From: an uncultured Shimia sp.
GTDB lineage: Bacteria > Pseudomonadota > Alphaproteobacteria > Rhodobacterales > Rhodobacteraceae
NCBI RefSeq assembly: GCF_913054185.1
Contig: NZ_CAJXIV010000018.1
Location: 1 to 49,735 of the forward strand
Direction of reading: 5' to 3'
Length of the DNA stretch: 49,735 bases
Positions within the stretch are counted from its first letter, which is position 1, and every line of letters starts with the position of its first letter. Below the pieces are notes generated by a model, which saw only the letters and a program-made list of their open reading frames with translations, did not search any database and was not told the DNA's origin. The position numbers and the translations under genes were made by a program. This document shows, piece after piece, positions 33,367 through 42,576 of this stretch.

Positions 33367-34119
33367 TCAGTCGATGGGTCGGCCTTCGATAAAATATCCA
33401 TGTAGCGTGGTCAGCACGCTGATGTTCAACAAAGACGCCAGAATGCTGGCACAAAGCGAGAGAACTCCACTGATGATTGGCACGAAAGTCGATGTGAGGA
33501 AAACCGGGAGTTGCAAGAGCACCTGAAACCCAATCATCGACAGAAAGAGTACGATGAGAGTGCCCGCATGTCCCTTGGTCTTCTCAAGCGCGTCGTTGAG
33601 TGTAATTGGCTGACCAATTGCAGCCGCGGGCAAAGTTGGGCTCAGTCGGATGCAGAACACTATGAGCAGCAAGTAGACGGGAATGCCAACAAGTAAGCCG
33701 ATGACGATGCTTGCTTGCAGAAGAAACACGGCCAGAAAACCGACTGATATCAAGACAACCAAAAAAACAAGGGTGAGTTTGAGAACTTGCCAGCAGTAGG
33801 ACAGAATGCGGTCAGTGTGAAACCGGGGCAGCCAGCCTTGTGGATGTTCTTCAAGCAACACAAATCGATGCCATGCCACGACGCACCAAGCGAAAATACC
33901 GGCATAAAGCACAACAAAGCAAAGCACCCCAAGGCCTACCGGGAAAACGGCATCGTTGCTGTTGTTCAATCTTGGTTCAAACATACTAAACAACCCAACA
34001 AACAGTCCGACGCCTAGAACAATACCGATTGCCGCTGGCACCAGAAAAATACGCAGAACCTCAAGCCAATTGCCAAATATCATGCGCAGCGCATGTGTGA
34101 ACAATTTCCAACCCTGCAT
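33367..34119 (-). CDS. Polytopic membrane protein of unknown function
   Basis: 250 residues from ATG 34119 (MQGWKLFTHALRMIFGNW), with GAGGT 7 nt upstream. About six hydrophobic segments are seen, for example FLVPAAIGIVLGVGLFVGLF and VGLGVLCFVVLYAGIFAW, with a WHRFVLLEEHPQGWLPRF stretch between helices. The pattern recalls roseobacter proteins of the DUF4013/glycerophosphoryl-membrane-domain kind, but I do not recognise it securely. It is divergent from argG by 151 bp and lies upstream of ilvA. Confidence 0.75.
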   Translation of the reverse strand: MQGWKLFTHALRMIFGNWLEVLRIFLVPAAIGIVLGVGLFVGLFSMFEPRLNNSNDAVFPVGLGVLCFVVLYAGIFAWCVVAWHRFVLLEEHPQGWLPRFHTDRILSYCWQVLKLTLVFLVVLISVGFLAVFLLQASIVIGLLVGIPVYLLLIVFCIRLSPTLPAAAIGQPITLNDALEKTKGHAGTLIVLFLSMIGFQVLLQLPVFLTSTFVPIISGVLSLCASILASLLNISVLTTLHGYFIEGRPID

Positions 34120-34270
34120 GTGAGTACCTCTTAAAGATAGTGTTTTTGTCGAATTTCGCCCGCATCTGGCAGACTTCATCCAACAAAAGCAAGTGCAGCG
34201 ATCCGCTCACCTTGCCCATGGGCACAAAAACCGGTATCGCGCAGGCGATATATGGACGAAGGGAAGTAAC

Positions 34271-35497
34271 ATGTCGGCTCCGAAGAAAGTTGTGTTGGCC
34301 TATTCCGGTGGCCTGGACACCTCGATCATCCTGAAATGGCTGCAAACCGAATATGGCTGTGAGGTGGTGACCTTCACCGCGGATTTGGGTCAGGGCGAAG
34401 AGCTTGAACCCGCCCGTGCGAAGGCAGAACTGCTGGGCATCAAACCAGAGAACATCTACATCGAAGATGTGCGAGAAGAGTTTGTGCGCGACTTTGTCTT
34501 CCCGATGTTCCGCGCCAATGCGGTCTATGAAGGTCTGTACCTGCTGGGCACGTCAATTGCGCGTCCGTTGATTTCCAAACGTCTGGTTGAGATTGCCGAA
34601 GCGACGGGCGCAGATGCCGTAGCGCATGGCGCAACCGGCAAAGGCAACGATCAGGTGCGGTTTGAGCTGGCGGCCTATGCGCTCAACCCTGACATCAAGG
34701 TGATTGCGCCTTGGCGGGAATGGGACCTGTCCTCGCGCACCAAGCTGCTGGAATTTGCCGAACAGAACCAGATCCCGGTTGCTAAAGACAAACGTGGTGA
34801 GGCGCCGTTCTCTGTAGACGCCAACTTGCTGCACACGTCCTCTGAAGGCAAAGTGCTGGAAGATCCGGCTGTTGCTGCGCCGGATTATGTCTATCAGCGC
34901 ACCGTGCACCCTGAGGATGCGCCAAACGAGCCGGAATTCATTGAAATTGGATTCGAAAAAGGTGATCCGGTCAGCATCAATGGCGAGGCGATGAGCCCGG
35001 CAACCATGCTGACCAAGCTGAACGAATACGGCGGCAAGCACGGCATTGGCCGGTTGGACCTTGTTGAGGGTCGGTTTGTTGGCATGAAATCGCGTGGCAT
35101 CTACGAAACACCCGGCGGCACTGTGTTGCTTGAGGCGCACCGTGGCATCGAATCCATCACCATGGACCGGGGCGAGATGCACCTGAAAGATGAGCTGATG
35201 CCGAAATATGCAGAGCTGATCTACAACGGCTTCTGGTATTCGCCTGAGCGCGAAATGCTGCAGGCGGCGATCGACAAGTCGCAAGAGCATGTCACCGGCA
35301 CCGTGCGGGTGAAGCTTTATAAAGGCAGCGCCACCACCGTGGGCCGCTGGTCTGACCACTCGCTCTATTCTGAGGAGCATGTGACGTTTGAAGACGACGC
35401 GGGTGCCTACGATCAGAAAGACGCGGCCGGCTTCATCCAGCTGCAAGCACTGCGCCTAAAATTGATTGCGATGCGCAACAAACGCACCGGCAAGTAA
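34271..35497 (+). CDS. argG: Argininosuccinate synthase
   Basis: 408 residues from ATG 34271, with AAGGGA about 6 nt upstream; a longer frame from 34193 lacks family similarity. It joins citrulline and aspartate with ATP in arginine synthesis. The PP-loop [18 protein letters not shown] opens the protein, then [27 protein letters not shown] and [16 protein letters not shown]. The C-terminal [19 protein letters not shown] is intact. It is a single-gene unit closed by a strong terminator. Confidence 0.98.
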   Translation: MSAPKKVVLAYSGGLDTSIILKWLQTEYGCEVVTFTADLGQGEELEPARAKAELLGIKPENIYIEDVREEFVRDFVFPMFRANAVYEGLYLLGTSIARPLISKRLVEIAEATGADAVAHGATGKGNDQVRFELAAYALNPDIKVIAPWREWDLSSRTKLLEFAEQNQIPVAKDKRGEAPFSVDANLLHTSSEGKVLEDPAVAAPDYVYQRTVHPEDAPNEPEFIEIGFEKGDPVSINGEAMSPATMLTKLNEYGGKHGIGRLDLVEGRFVGMKSRGIYETPGGTVLLEAHRGIESITMDRGEMHLKDELMPKYAELIYNGFWYSPEREMLQAAIDKSQEHVTGTVRVKLYKGSATTVGRWSDHSLYSEEHVTFEDDAGAYDQKDAAGFIQLQALRLKLIAMRNKRTGK

Positions 35498-35511
35498 GCA
35501 AACCTATTTCG

Positions 35512-35542
35512 AAAAAGCCCGCCCAATTTGGCGGGCTTTTTT
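35512..35542 (+). terminator. Intrinsic terminator of argG
   Basis: A 12-bp perfect stem: AAAAAGCCCGCC at 35512-35523, loop CAATTT, and the complement followed by T, starting 14 bp after the argG stop. Confidence 0.92.
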
Positions 35543-35652
35543 GTGTCTCCCATTTGCTGATCCGAAAAAACCCTTTGAGATGGGCAGGATGACGGCTAGC
35601 GTTTCCGAAAGACGTTTTGACAGGAACGTGACTGCGCCGGGGAGGCAGTTGG

Positions 35653-37302
35653 ATGGGGACACTCACATATTTTTTGCGCATATTTGCGGTCTTTCTGTTG
35701 AGCGTTGGGTTTGCCTGGGCGCAAGAAGAAGTCGTCGAGGATTCTGGCCCACCAGCGGTTGATGATGACGTCTTTGTGCAAGCTGTTGAAGTGGACGGCG
35801 AGCAGCTGTTTGCGGTCCGAGGGTCCACTGCCCTGCCCGCGGAGGAGCGCGCGGCGCTGGTCGCCAAACGGATTGTCGATGTGGCAGAGCGCAGTGAAGC
35901 CACAACTGTGGTCATGGGCGTTGAACGCGGTGAACTGGGCCAGACAATTTTTGCCGATGGCGTGATGGTCAGCGTAACCACGCAGGCGGATGCAGATTAC
36001 GAACAGATGGAATTGGCAGTGCTCGCCTCCCTGCACGCCGAAGCGATTGAAGCGGCCATCTTAACCTACCGCGCCAACCGAACTGATGAAGCGTTTTCTC
36101 ACAGCACGCTGACGGCGCTGGCCTGGTCGGCGATTTTTGCCCTCTATTGCGGTATCCTTTTTTGGCTGAGAAAGCGGGTTCCACGCCTGCTGGCTGGCAT
36201 CGTCGAGCACCGTACGCGCGGGCTCCAAGAAGCAACCGGGGACATCGTGCAGAGCCAAGCGGTGTCAAATATCTCCAAATTCCTCATTCGTCTGCTGGTG
36301 GATATCACGCTGTTCACGGGCTTTTATTACTACCTGTCGTTTGTGCTGCACTCTTTCCCCAACACGCGACCAGTCGCGGCGCTGCTGATCCGCTATGTAA
36401 CCGACCCGATTCTTGAATTGATGATGGGCTTTGTCAGCTACATGCCCAATTTGATCACAATCGTGATCATCGCCGCCATTGCTCGGTGGATGATCAAAGC
36501 TGTGTATCTGTTTTTTGAAAGCGTCGACAAAGGGGTGATCGAACTCAAGACATTTGAGGATCATTGGGTCTGGCCGACCTACAACCTGATCCGGGGCGGG
36601 ATCATTCTCACAGCCGCGGTGATTTGCTTCCCTTATATTCCAGGATCGGATTCCGCAGCCTTCCAGGGGCTCACCATTCTGGTCGGTGTGATGGTCTCAC
36701 TTGGCTCAAACTCGGTGATCTCCAACGTGTTGGCCGGGCTGTTTGTGCTCTACAAGCGCTCGATGAACGTTGGCGATCGCATTCGGGTGGGGGATCACTA
36801 CGGCGATGTCATGCAAATCCGGTTGATGGAGACGTATCTGCGGTCGGTGAAAAATGAGCTGATCTCAATCCCAAATGCCACGTTGTTGTCTTCCGAGGTG
36901 ATCAACTACTCCTCGAAGATTGATGGCAAGGGTCTACTACTGCACACAACCGTTGGCATTGGGTATGAAGAGCCCCGCAAGAAGGTGGAGGCCATGCTGA
37001 TTGAGGCGGCACGGCGCACCAAAGGCTTGAAAAATACCCCTGCGCCTTTTGTTTTGGTGACTGGTTTGTTGGACTTTGCCACCAATTATCAGATCAACGC
37101 CTTTACTACGCGGGGTAGCTCCCTGCCCCTGTTGTTAAGTGAACTACACAAAAACATCACCGATGTGTTTAATGAAAACAGCGTTCAGATCATGACGCCC
37201 AACTATGAAACAGACACGCCGGAGTTGAAGATTTCGGAAGTCGCGTGGGACGAACCACTGGCCCATGAAACAGCGGCAGAAGCAGCCGCTCAAAAAACAT
37301 AA
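35653..37302 (+). CDS. MscS-family mechanosensitive channel
   Basis: 549 residues, larger than E. coli MscS. A signal peptide (YFLRIFAVFLLSVGFAWAQ) is followed by an acidic periplasmic region to about residue 150, then about five membrane helices. The MscS pore and beta domain are clear: GVMVSLGSNSVISNVLAGLF, YKRSMNVGDRIRVGDHYG, then SIPNATLLSSEVINYS. It releases solutes on hypo-osmotic shock. GGGGAGG lies about 7 nt before the ATG. The outer-membrane factor gene begins 31 bp downstream on the same strand. Confidence 0.92.
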   Translation: MGTLTYFLRIFAVFLLSVGFAWAQEEVVEDSGPPAVDDDVFVQAVEVDGEQLFAVRGSTALPAEERAALVAKRIVDVAERSEATTVVMGVERGELGQTIFADGVMVSVTTQADADYEQMELAVLASLHAEAIEAAILTYRANRTDEAFSHSTLTALAWSAIFALYCGILFWLRKRVPRLLAGIVEHRTRGLQEATGDIVQSQAVSNISKFLIRLLVDITLFTGFYYYLSFVLHSFPNTRPVAALLIRYVTDPILELMMGFVSYMPNLITIVIIAAIARWMIKAVYLFFESVDKGVIELKTFEDHWVWPTYNLIRGGIILTAAVICFPYIPGSDSAAFQGLTILVGVMVSLGSNSVISNVLAGLFVLYKRSMNVGDRIRVGDHYGDVMQIRLMETYLRSVKNELISIPNATLLSSEVINYSSKIDGKGLLLHTTVGIGYEEPRKKVEAMLIEAARRTKGLKNTPAPFVLVTGLLDFATNYQINAFTTRGSSLPLLLSELHKNITDVFNENSVQIMTPNYETDTPELKISEVAWDEPLAHETAAEAAAQKT

Positions 37303-37333
37303 GGCATCGCAACAACGGCGCCGCAGGAACAAG

Positions 37334-38734
37334 ATGAGCAGAGCTTTAATAGGCAGTCTGACACGACGCAGCATGATGCTTGGATTGCTGTCCGGCTGCG
37401 CCATTGCGCCGGCCGGGCCGGAATATGAACGGCCCGAGACCAAACTTGCCAAAAGCTTCCTGAAGCAACAGCCGTCCGGTGGCGTGCGCAAACATGATGC
37501 CAAATGGTGGACGTCGTTCAACGACTCCTTGCTGAACACCATCGTGGGCTACGGACTGGAGAACAACAAAGACATTCAACGGATTGCAGCCCGTATTCAG
37601 CAATCGCAGGGTATTTTGGCCTCTGCAGGCTTTCCGATTGGCGGCTCCAGTCGGGTAAGTGAAGTCAGGCGAAGTGGCGGCGGCGGAGATGCCGCTGAAA
37701 CCTCGGGATTTGTGCGGGCCGAAGCCAAGTGGAAGCTGGACCTGTTTGGCAAACTGCAACGGGAGAAAGAGGCGGCTTTTGCACGACTGGAAGCCAGCTA
37801 TGCTGATCTGGATGTCTGGACGCTGCTTTATGTCGATGAGGTGGTCACCGCTTATACAGACATGCGCTATGCACAGGAATTGGCACGGATCTTGCACCGG
37901 GTGTTGGCCAGTCGCGAAGAAACACTCAAAGCCACCAAGTCTTTGGCAAAGGAAGGCGGCGCAACCGAATTGGATGTGGCGCAGGCCAATGCGCTGGTGT
38001 TGCGCACAAGCTCTGCTGTGCCAGACGCGCGCATATTGTTTGTGCGCATGGTCAATCGTGTCACCGCCTTGGTCGGCAGCACGGAGCTGGCAGAACGCGA
38101 CGATCTGGATGTTCGAGCGCCGCAACCGAGCCCTAAAACCAGTGTTGTCTCAACCGGAGTGCCTGCGGATCTGCTGCGCAACCGGCCGGATGTGGTCTAT
38201 GCCGAGAAAAAACTGGCTGAAGCAGTGGCCTTGGTTGGGGTGGCGGAGGCGGATCTATATCCCAGCCTTGGGTTGACCGGGAACATCAATGTGTCTGGCG
38301 GTAGCTCGGGATTTGATCCCTTGGCGGCCTTCTTGCGCATCGATTTGGACATTCCCTGGTACGATCTACCAGTGCGGCGCGGCAAAGTGGAAACCGCCAA
38401 AGGCCTGGTGGCGGAACGCAAAGCCGCTTGGGAGAAAGAGGTTGTGCTGGCTGTGGAAGAGGTGCGCAGTTCGCTTTTTGCCTTGCGCGAAAACACACGC
38501 GCAGTGGAGCTGTCCAAAAAGGCGGTAGAAGCAGCGGCGGAGGTGTTGCGTTTGGCGCGCAAGGCTTATGCCTCCGGACAAGCCTCTTTCCTTCAGGTTT
38601 TGGATGCGGAGCGCGCCTTTTTGGACACTGAAAATCAGGCTGCCTTGGATTTGCGCAACAGGGCAGTTGATTTTGTTGATTTGAATGTCGCGCTTGGCGG
38701 GAGTTTTAACGGTTCGTTAAGTGGCCCCACGTAA
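37334..38734 (+). CDS. Outer-membrane efflux lipoprotein (TolC/NodT family)
   Basis: 466 residues from ATG 37334, with CAGGA 6 nt upstream; longer starts would overlap mscS. A lipobox lies in MMLGLLSGCAIAP. The NodT-type pattern follows: GPEYERPETKL, WWTSFNDSLLNTIV, NNKDIQRIAARI, LRNRPDVVYAEKKLAEAVA and ARKAYASGQASFLQVLDAER. These proteins form the outer-membrane exit duct for RND or ABC efflux pumps. No adaptor or pump gene is nearby, so its partner is elsewhere. The link to the MscS gene (31 bp) is unusual. Confidence 0.9.
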   Translation: MSRALIGSLTRRSMMLGLLSGCAIAPAGPEYERPETKLAKSFLKQQPSGGVRKHDAKWWTSFNDSLLNTIVGYGLENNKDIQRIAARIQQSQGILASAGFPIGGSSRVSEVRRSGGGGDAAETSGFVRAEAKWKLDLFGKLQREKEAAFARLEASYADLDVWTLLYVDEVVTAYTDMRYAQELARILHRVLASREETLKATKSLAKEGGATELDVAQANALVLRTSSAVPDARILFVRMVNRVTALVGSTELAERDDLDVRAPQPSPKTSVVSTGVPADLLRNRPDVVYAEKKLAEAVALVGVAEADLYPSLGLTGNINVSGGSSGFDPLAAFLRIDLDIPWYDLPVRRGKVETAKGLVAERKAAWEKEVVLAVEEVRSSLFALRENTRAVELSKKAVEAAAEVLRLARKAYASGQASFLQVLDAERAFLDTENQAALDLRNRAVDFVDLNVALGGSFNGSLSGPT

Positions 38735-38797
38735 CCCTTGCGTCACCGAGGGTTGGCTGCAACCACTTGGGTGAATTGGTTACTTAGGGAAGATCAC

Positions 38798-39079
38798 ATG
38801 TTGGCACAAATCGCGGCTCAAATGGCCGAGGGGCTGAAAGACCGGACGTTTGACGGTTCATTGAAATTTGACTGCGGCGATGCCGGGGTTGTTGTGCTGG
38901 CGGACAACACTGCCACGCAGGAAGACCGCGAGACAGACTGCACCGTGTCGATTTCCGAAGACAATCTGGTGAAGCTGCTGGCAGGTGATTTGAAACCGAC
39001 CACCGCGCTGATGCTGGGCAAACTCAAAGTGTCGGGTGATATGGGCACAGCGATGAAACTGGGCCAGCTGCTGACCTAA
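38798..39079 (+). CDS. SCP2 sterol-binding-domain protein
   Basis: 93 residues from ATG 38798, with AGGGA about 7 nt upstream. The protein is a bare SCP2 domain: MAEGLKDRTFDGSLKFDCG, then CTVSISEDNLVKLLAGDLKP and ALMLGKLKVSGDMGTAMKLG. SCP2 domains bind lipids or acyl-CoA. In bacteria they are linked to lipid handling, but a precise role here is unknown. It begins 63 bp after the outer-membrane factor and is followed by a terminator. Confidence 0.9.
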   Translation: MLAQIAAQMAEGLKDRTFDGSLKFDCGDAGVVVLADNTATQEDRETDCTVSISEDNLVKLLAGDLKPTTALMLGKLKVSGDMGTAMKLGQLLT

Positions 39080-39085
39080 GACAAC

Positions 39086-39109
39086 AAGGCGGGGATCACC
39101 CCGCCTTTT
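39086..39109. terminator. Bidirectional terminator
   Basis: AAGGCGGGG, loop ATCA, CCCCGCCTT then TT, between the SCP2 gene and the convergent sulfotransferase-like gene, 4-7 bp from both stops. Confidence 0.82.
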
Positions 39110-39112
39110 GCC

Positions 39113-39826
39113 TTACAGCTTATGCGCTTTCATCTCTTCATAAAGGGGAAGCGCCGCCTGCAGGACAGGCTGTAAGGTGTCTGGCACCTCAGGAAGCGGG
39201 CCTTCGGCGCCGGCAAATCCGGTAGAGTTCCAAACCGCGCTGTACCAATGCGGTGCCCATGCGCCGTCGTCTTTGTGGCCGCCTTTGGGCCAAGACAACA
39301 TGGCGTCATCAAATCCCAACCCAATGGCATCACAGAGTTTCTCCAACATCTCATGGGGATCATCGCGGATATCGTGACTGTCGATCACGATCGGTGTCTG
39401 GCCCCAATTGGAAACCAATTTCATCAGTTCCGCCTGCTGTGGAAAGCCAATGTCCGTGAGCGTGGGATTCTCGCGTTTGTCGGCATAAGACGCAATCACA
39501 CGGGCGGGGTGGCGCAGCAGAAAGACATTGGTGACCTCACGCATCCAGCCGCGCGGAACGCCGGCAATCATGTGCTGCGTCATGTGTTTTTGATAGAAGT
39601 GAGACTTGCCGCCGGGGTTGGTGCCAATAAGGTCAGCAACCACATTGGCTGGGTCTTGATCTTGGGACGCCAAAATCTCTTCGCCCATCGGGTGCTCCAA
39701 CCCGGTCATGGCGAGGTAAGCGGCGTAGAAAGGCTCGTCCACCACAGCGCAATCGGCACGGTTGCCAAAGGCGTACATCATGGCGGTTGAGAGGTTGCGG
39801 GGGCCGCTCCACATGGCAATTTTCAC
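39113..39826 (-). CDS. Sulfotransferase-like P-loop protein
   Basis: 237 residues. The N terminus MKIAMWSGPRNLSTAMMYAF is a variant of the sulfotransferase phosphosulfate-binding loop (PAPS). FLLRHPARVIASYADKREN matches the 3'-phosphate-binding segment. YQKHMTQHMIAG and WAPHWYSAVWNSTGF are family-specific patches. I recall this subfamily next to class IV aminotransferases in roseobacters and some eukaryotes. Activity is unproven. It lies 65 bp after the aminotransferase gene on the same strand, so it is probably co-transcribed. Confidence 0.8.
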   Translation of the reverse strand: MKIAMWSGPRNLSTAMMYAFGNRADCAVVDEPFYAAYLAMTGLEHPMGEEILASQDQDPANVVADLIGTNPGGKSHFYQKHMTQHMIAGVPRGWMREVTNVFLLRHPARVIASYADKRENPTLTDIGFPQQAELMKLVSNWGQTPIVIDSHDIRDDPHEMLEKLCDAIGLGFDDAMLSWPKGGHKDDGAWAPHWYSAVWNSTGFAGAEGPLPEVPDTLQPVLQAALPLYEEMKAHKL

Positions 39827-39891
39827 GGGGCAAACTCCTATCGGTTTTGCGTCGGTATCGCGGCTGTATCGCGACAGTGCGAATTTCGGGA

Positions 39892-40803
39892 TTACGGCTT
39901 GGCGTCTTGCACGACGAGGTCTTTGTAGAGACTGCGGATGTGCTTGGTCATCTCGCCCATTTCGCCGGTGCCAATAGGTCGCCCGTCAATCTCGCTGACC
40001 GGGGTCTGTGCGCCAAAAGTGCCGGTGAGGAACGCCTCATCCGCGCCGTAGGTGTCCACTAGGGAATAGTTGCGCTCAAAAACCGGGATGCCGTCGGCGC
40101 GGCAGACATCAATCACCTTTTGGCGGGTGATGCCGTTCATGCAGTAGTCGCCGGTAGAGGTCCAAACCGCGCCCTTGCGCACAATGAAGAAATTGCAGGC
40201 GTTGGTGGTATTCACAAAGCCATTGATGTCGAGCATCAGCGCCTCATCCGCACTGGCTTTCTCTGCCGCGATACAAGCAAGGATGCAGTTGAGTTTCGAG
40301 TGGGAGTTTAATTTCGGGTCTTGGGTCATTGGCAAGCCGCGAATATGCGGCACCGTCGCCAGTCGGATCGGGCGCGGGATTGACGGTTTGGAATGCTCCA
40401 TGATGATGGTGACAGTCGGGCCTTGCTGACTCAGCGACGGGTGCTGAAACGGGCGGGTTTTCACACCGCGTGTGACCATCAGACGGGCGTGGGCGTCGGT
40501 GGTCATGCCGTTGGCGGCGCGGGTGGCCTCCAAGGCGGCAATCACGCCGGCTTGGTCCATACCGATGTCCAGATCGATGGCTTTGGCGGCCTCAAACAAG
40601 CGGTCCATATGCTCATCCAGGAACGCCCAGTGGCCGTCATAAAGGCGCAGACCTTCCCACACACCGTCCCCCAGCATAAAGCCGCTGTCATAGACCGACA
40701 CCACTGCCTCTGCCTTGGGCACAACACGGCCGTTGAGCCAAATCTTGATCTCTTCGTTGCGGGCATCTTCGGCGGCCTGGTGGGTGGTGACGTGGTCTGT
40801 CAT
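39892..40803 (-). CDS. PLP class IV aminotransferase (branched-chain / D-amino acid type)
   Basis: 303 residues. Fold type IV markers: IWLNGRVVPKAEAVVSVYD, GFMLGDGVWEGLRLYDG, PLP Lys170 in LNSHSKLNCILA, and the phosphate-binding NGITRQKVIDVCR. Where BCAT and D-amino acid transaminases have a Glu that contacts the PLP ring nitrogen (as in GxxxE...NxF), this protein reads GFVNTTNACNFF, with Thr199 at that place. This may change the reaction from standard transamination. The sulfotransferase-like gene follows. Substrate unknown; an ilvE label should be treated with caution. Confidence 0.85.
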   Translation of the reverse strand: MTDHVTTHQAAEDARNEEIKIWLNGRVVPKAEAVVSVYDSGFMLGDGVWEGLRLYDGHWAFLDEHMDRLFEAAKAIDLDIGMDQAGVIAALEATRAANGMTTDAHARLMVTRGVKTRPFQHPSLSQQGPTVTIIMEHSKPSIPRPIRLATVPHIRGLPMTQDPKLNSHSKLNCILACIAAEKASADEALMLDINGFVNTTNACNFFIVRKGAVWTSTGDYCMNGITRQKVIDVCRADGIPVFERNYSLVDTYGADEAFLTGTFGAQTPVSEIDGRPIGTGEMGEMTKHIRSLYKDLVVQDAKP

Positions 40804-40953
40804 GGAGCGCTCCCTGTGGCAAAGTCACGGGACGCTATCTGTGTCACACGGGGTTTCCAAGCTGAATTTTACATATTGGATACGTTTCACGTGGTTGACA
40901 GCAGGTGTCGTGGCGGCACTTTAGGGGGTGCAATTGATTTGGACTTTTGACTT

Positions 40954-41823
40954 TTGACTTCCGTGACCAACCTGGCCGCTGTGCCGTCTTCTCCCTCAAA
41001 AACCCTATTGGTGCTGGGCAGCACCGGAAAGCTTGGGCGATTGCTGCAGGCGTGCCTGACTGCCGCGCCCGATGTACTCTCTGGACGGAAAGTTGTTTGG
41101 GGCGGACGGACAGCGGACGCGGGTGTGGATTGGGTCTACTCGGCCGGTCCGCCACCAAAAGCCGATGCGGTGCTGGCCTTATGGGGCGTGGTTCCGGGCA
41201 AAGGGGATTTGGCCAACAACATCATGCTGGCGCATAGGGCCGTTGCGATCGCAGGGGCTAGCGGCGCGGCGCGTGTACTGCATTGTTCCAGCAGCGCGGT
41301 CTATGGCCCCGCAAGAGAGGCGACGGAAGCAAGCGCATTGGCGCCGGTGAATGCCTATGGTGTGGCCAAGATTGAGATGGAACAGAGTCTGTTATCAGAC
41401 ATTTCAGGTCAATCGACTGAGCCAGACTCCGCTGTCTTGCGCTTGGCAAATGTCGTCGGAGCAGACAGCTTGTTTCGTGCGATCCAGAGCGGTCAACCAG
41501 TGACACTGGATGCCTTTGACATTGGCCAAAGCCCAATCCGCAGCTACGCCACGCCCACTGTGATTTGGAAAACGGTCGCCAGCCTGCTGTCCACAAATAC
41601 GATGCCAGACATTGTGAACGTGGCTGCCTCCAACCCTGTCGCCATGCATGAGTTGCTTGAAGCTGCACAATGTCCGTTTGTGTGGCGCCCAGCGCCGGAA
41701 ACGGCGGTGGCGGAGGTGTCCATGTCGATGGCGCGGCTTCGGCGCTTGACGGGGCAAACGCTTGTGATACCGCCACAAGAGATGATCGCGGAATGGCGCA
41801 GGTTGACAGAGGCACAGGCATGA
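40954..41823 (+). CDS. NAD(P)-dependent epimerase/dehydratase
   Basis: 289 residues from TTG 40954; GTG 40963 is an equally good start (MTNLAAVPSSPSK). An extended SDR: nucleotide-binding LLVLGSTGKLGRLLQ, LHCSSSAVYGPAREATE, and the active Tyr and Lys in NAYGVAKIEMEQ. Sugar-nucleotide epimerases and dehydratases are the closest class. Its TGA overlaps the ATG of the sugar transferase by ATGA, so the two work together, probably making the first sugar-lipid intermediate of a surface glycan. Confidence 0.87.
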   Translation: MTSVTNLAAVPSSPSKTLLVLGSTGKLGRLLQACLTAAPDVLSGRKVVWGGRTADAGVDWVYSAGPPPKADAVLALWGVVPGKGDLANNIMLAHRAVAIAGASGAARVLHCSSSAVYGPAREATEASALAPVNAYGVAKIEMEQSLLSDISGQSTEPDSAVLRLANVVGADSLFRAIQSGQPVTLDAFDIGQSPIRSYATPTVIWKTVASLLSTNTMPDIVNVAASNPVAMHELLEAAQCPFVWRPAPETAVAEVSMSMARLRRLTGQTLVIPPQEMIAEWRRLTEAQA

Positions 41824-42476
41824 TCGGGCACGGCACCACGTTTGGGCGGCGGATGATGGACCTTGGCTGGGTGCTGTTCCTGCTGATGATCCTGTGGCCG
41901 GTGATGCTGATTGTGGCGGTGATGATCCTGGTCCGGGATGGGCGGCCAATCCTGTATGTGTCGGAGCGCATGAAAACGCCAAAGCAGGGATTCAAGCTCT
42001 ACAAATTCCGCACCATGAAAAACGTCGATCAGGACAGTGGCGTGTCCGGTGGGGATAAGAGCCATCGGATCACCAGGACAGGCAAGTTTTTGCGGCGCTA
42101 CCGGTTGGATGAGCTACCGCAGCTGTTCAATATTCTGAAAGGCGACATCAGTTTTGTGGGGCCGCGCCCGCCTCTGCGGCGTTATGTGGAGCGGTTTCCC
42201 ACGCTTTATGCCGAGGTGCTTAAAGATCGGCCGGGTGTGACCGGATTGGCGACGTTGATCTACCACCGGACAGAAGAACAACTGCTGGAGGATTGTGAAA
42301 CAGCAGAGGAAACCGAGGCGGTGTATGAGCGGCGCTGTGTGCCGCGTAAGGCGCGGTTGGATCTGCTCTATTCGAAGCGGCGTACGTTGGGGTTTGATCA
42401 GCGTCTGACCGTGGCGACGGTGTTTCGGCGGGTGGCCCCGGTTTATCGCCCCGGCCGCACAAAGTGGTTGCTGTAA
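41820..42476 (+). CDS. Polyprenyl-phosphate sugar-1-phosphate transferase
   Basis: 218 residues from ATG 41820. One N-terminal membrane helix (LGWVLFLLMILWPVMLIVAV) and the short cytoplasmic catalytic domain of monotopic phosphoglycosyl transferases: FKLYKFRTMKNVDQDSG, RYRLDELPQLFNILKGDI, SFVGPRPPL and RPGVTGLATLIYH. It transfers a sugar-1-phosphate from UDP-sugar to undecaprenyl phosphate, the first membrane step of capsule, O-antigen or exopolysaccharide synthesis. No glycosyltransferases follow; rfb genes lie 4.5 kb further. Confidence 0.93.
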   Translation: MIGHGTTFGRRMMDLGWVLFLLMILWPVMLIVAVMILVRDGRPILYVSERMKTPKQGFKLYKFRTMKNVDQDSGVSGGDKSHRITRTGKFLRRYRLDELPQLFNILKGDISFVGPRPPLRRYVERFPTLYAEVLKDRPGVTGLATLIYHRTEEQLLEDCETAEETEAVYERRCVPRKARLDLLYSKRRTLGFDQRLTVATVFRRVAPVYRPGRTKWLL

Positions 42477-42576
42477 CCGCTCATCACCTTATTTCACCAA
42501 GCTGTGACATGTGGTTTCAAGGGATTGAGCCGCAGGAAGGGTTGCGGAAAAGATGGCGACAAGAAGGAGCGTCGCT

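Noticed and set aside
34553-35446. Minus-strand frame (297 codons) opposite argG
   Set aside because: Antisense shadow; argG is unmistakable and fully intact.
40888-40893. CACGTG palindrome in the gap before the epimerase gene
   Set aside because: A 6-bp site occurs by chance; no bacterial regulator assigned.
40942-40960. Tandem ACTTTTG units just before the epimerase start
   Set aside because: Fewer than three copies; too short to call a repeat array or phase-variation tract.
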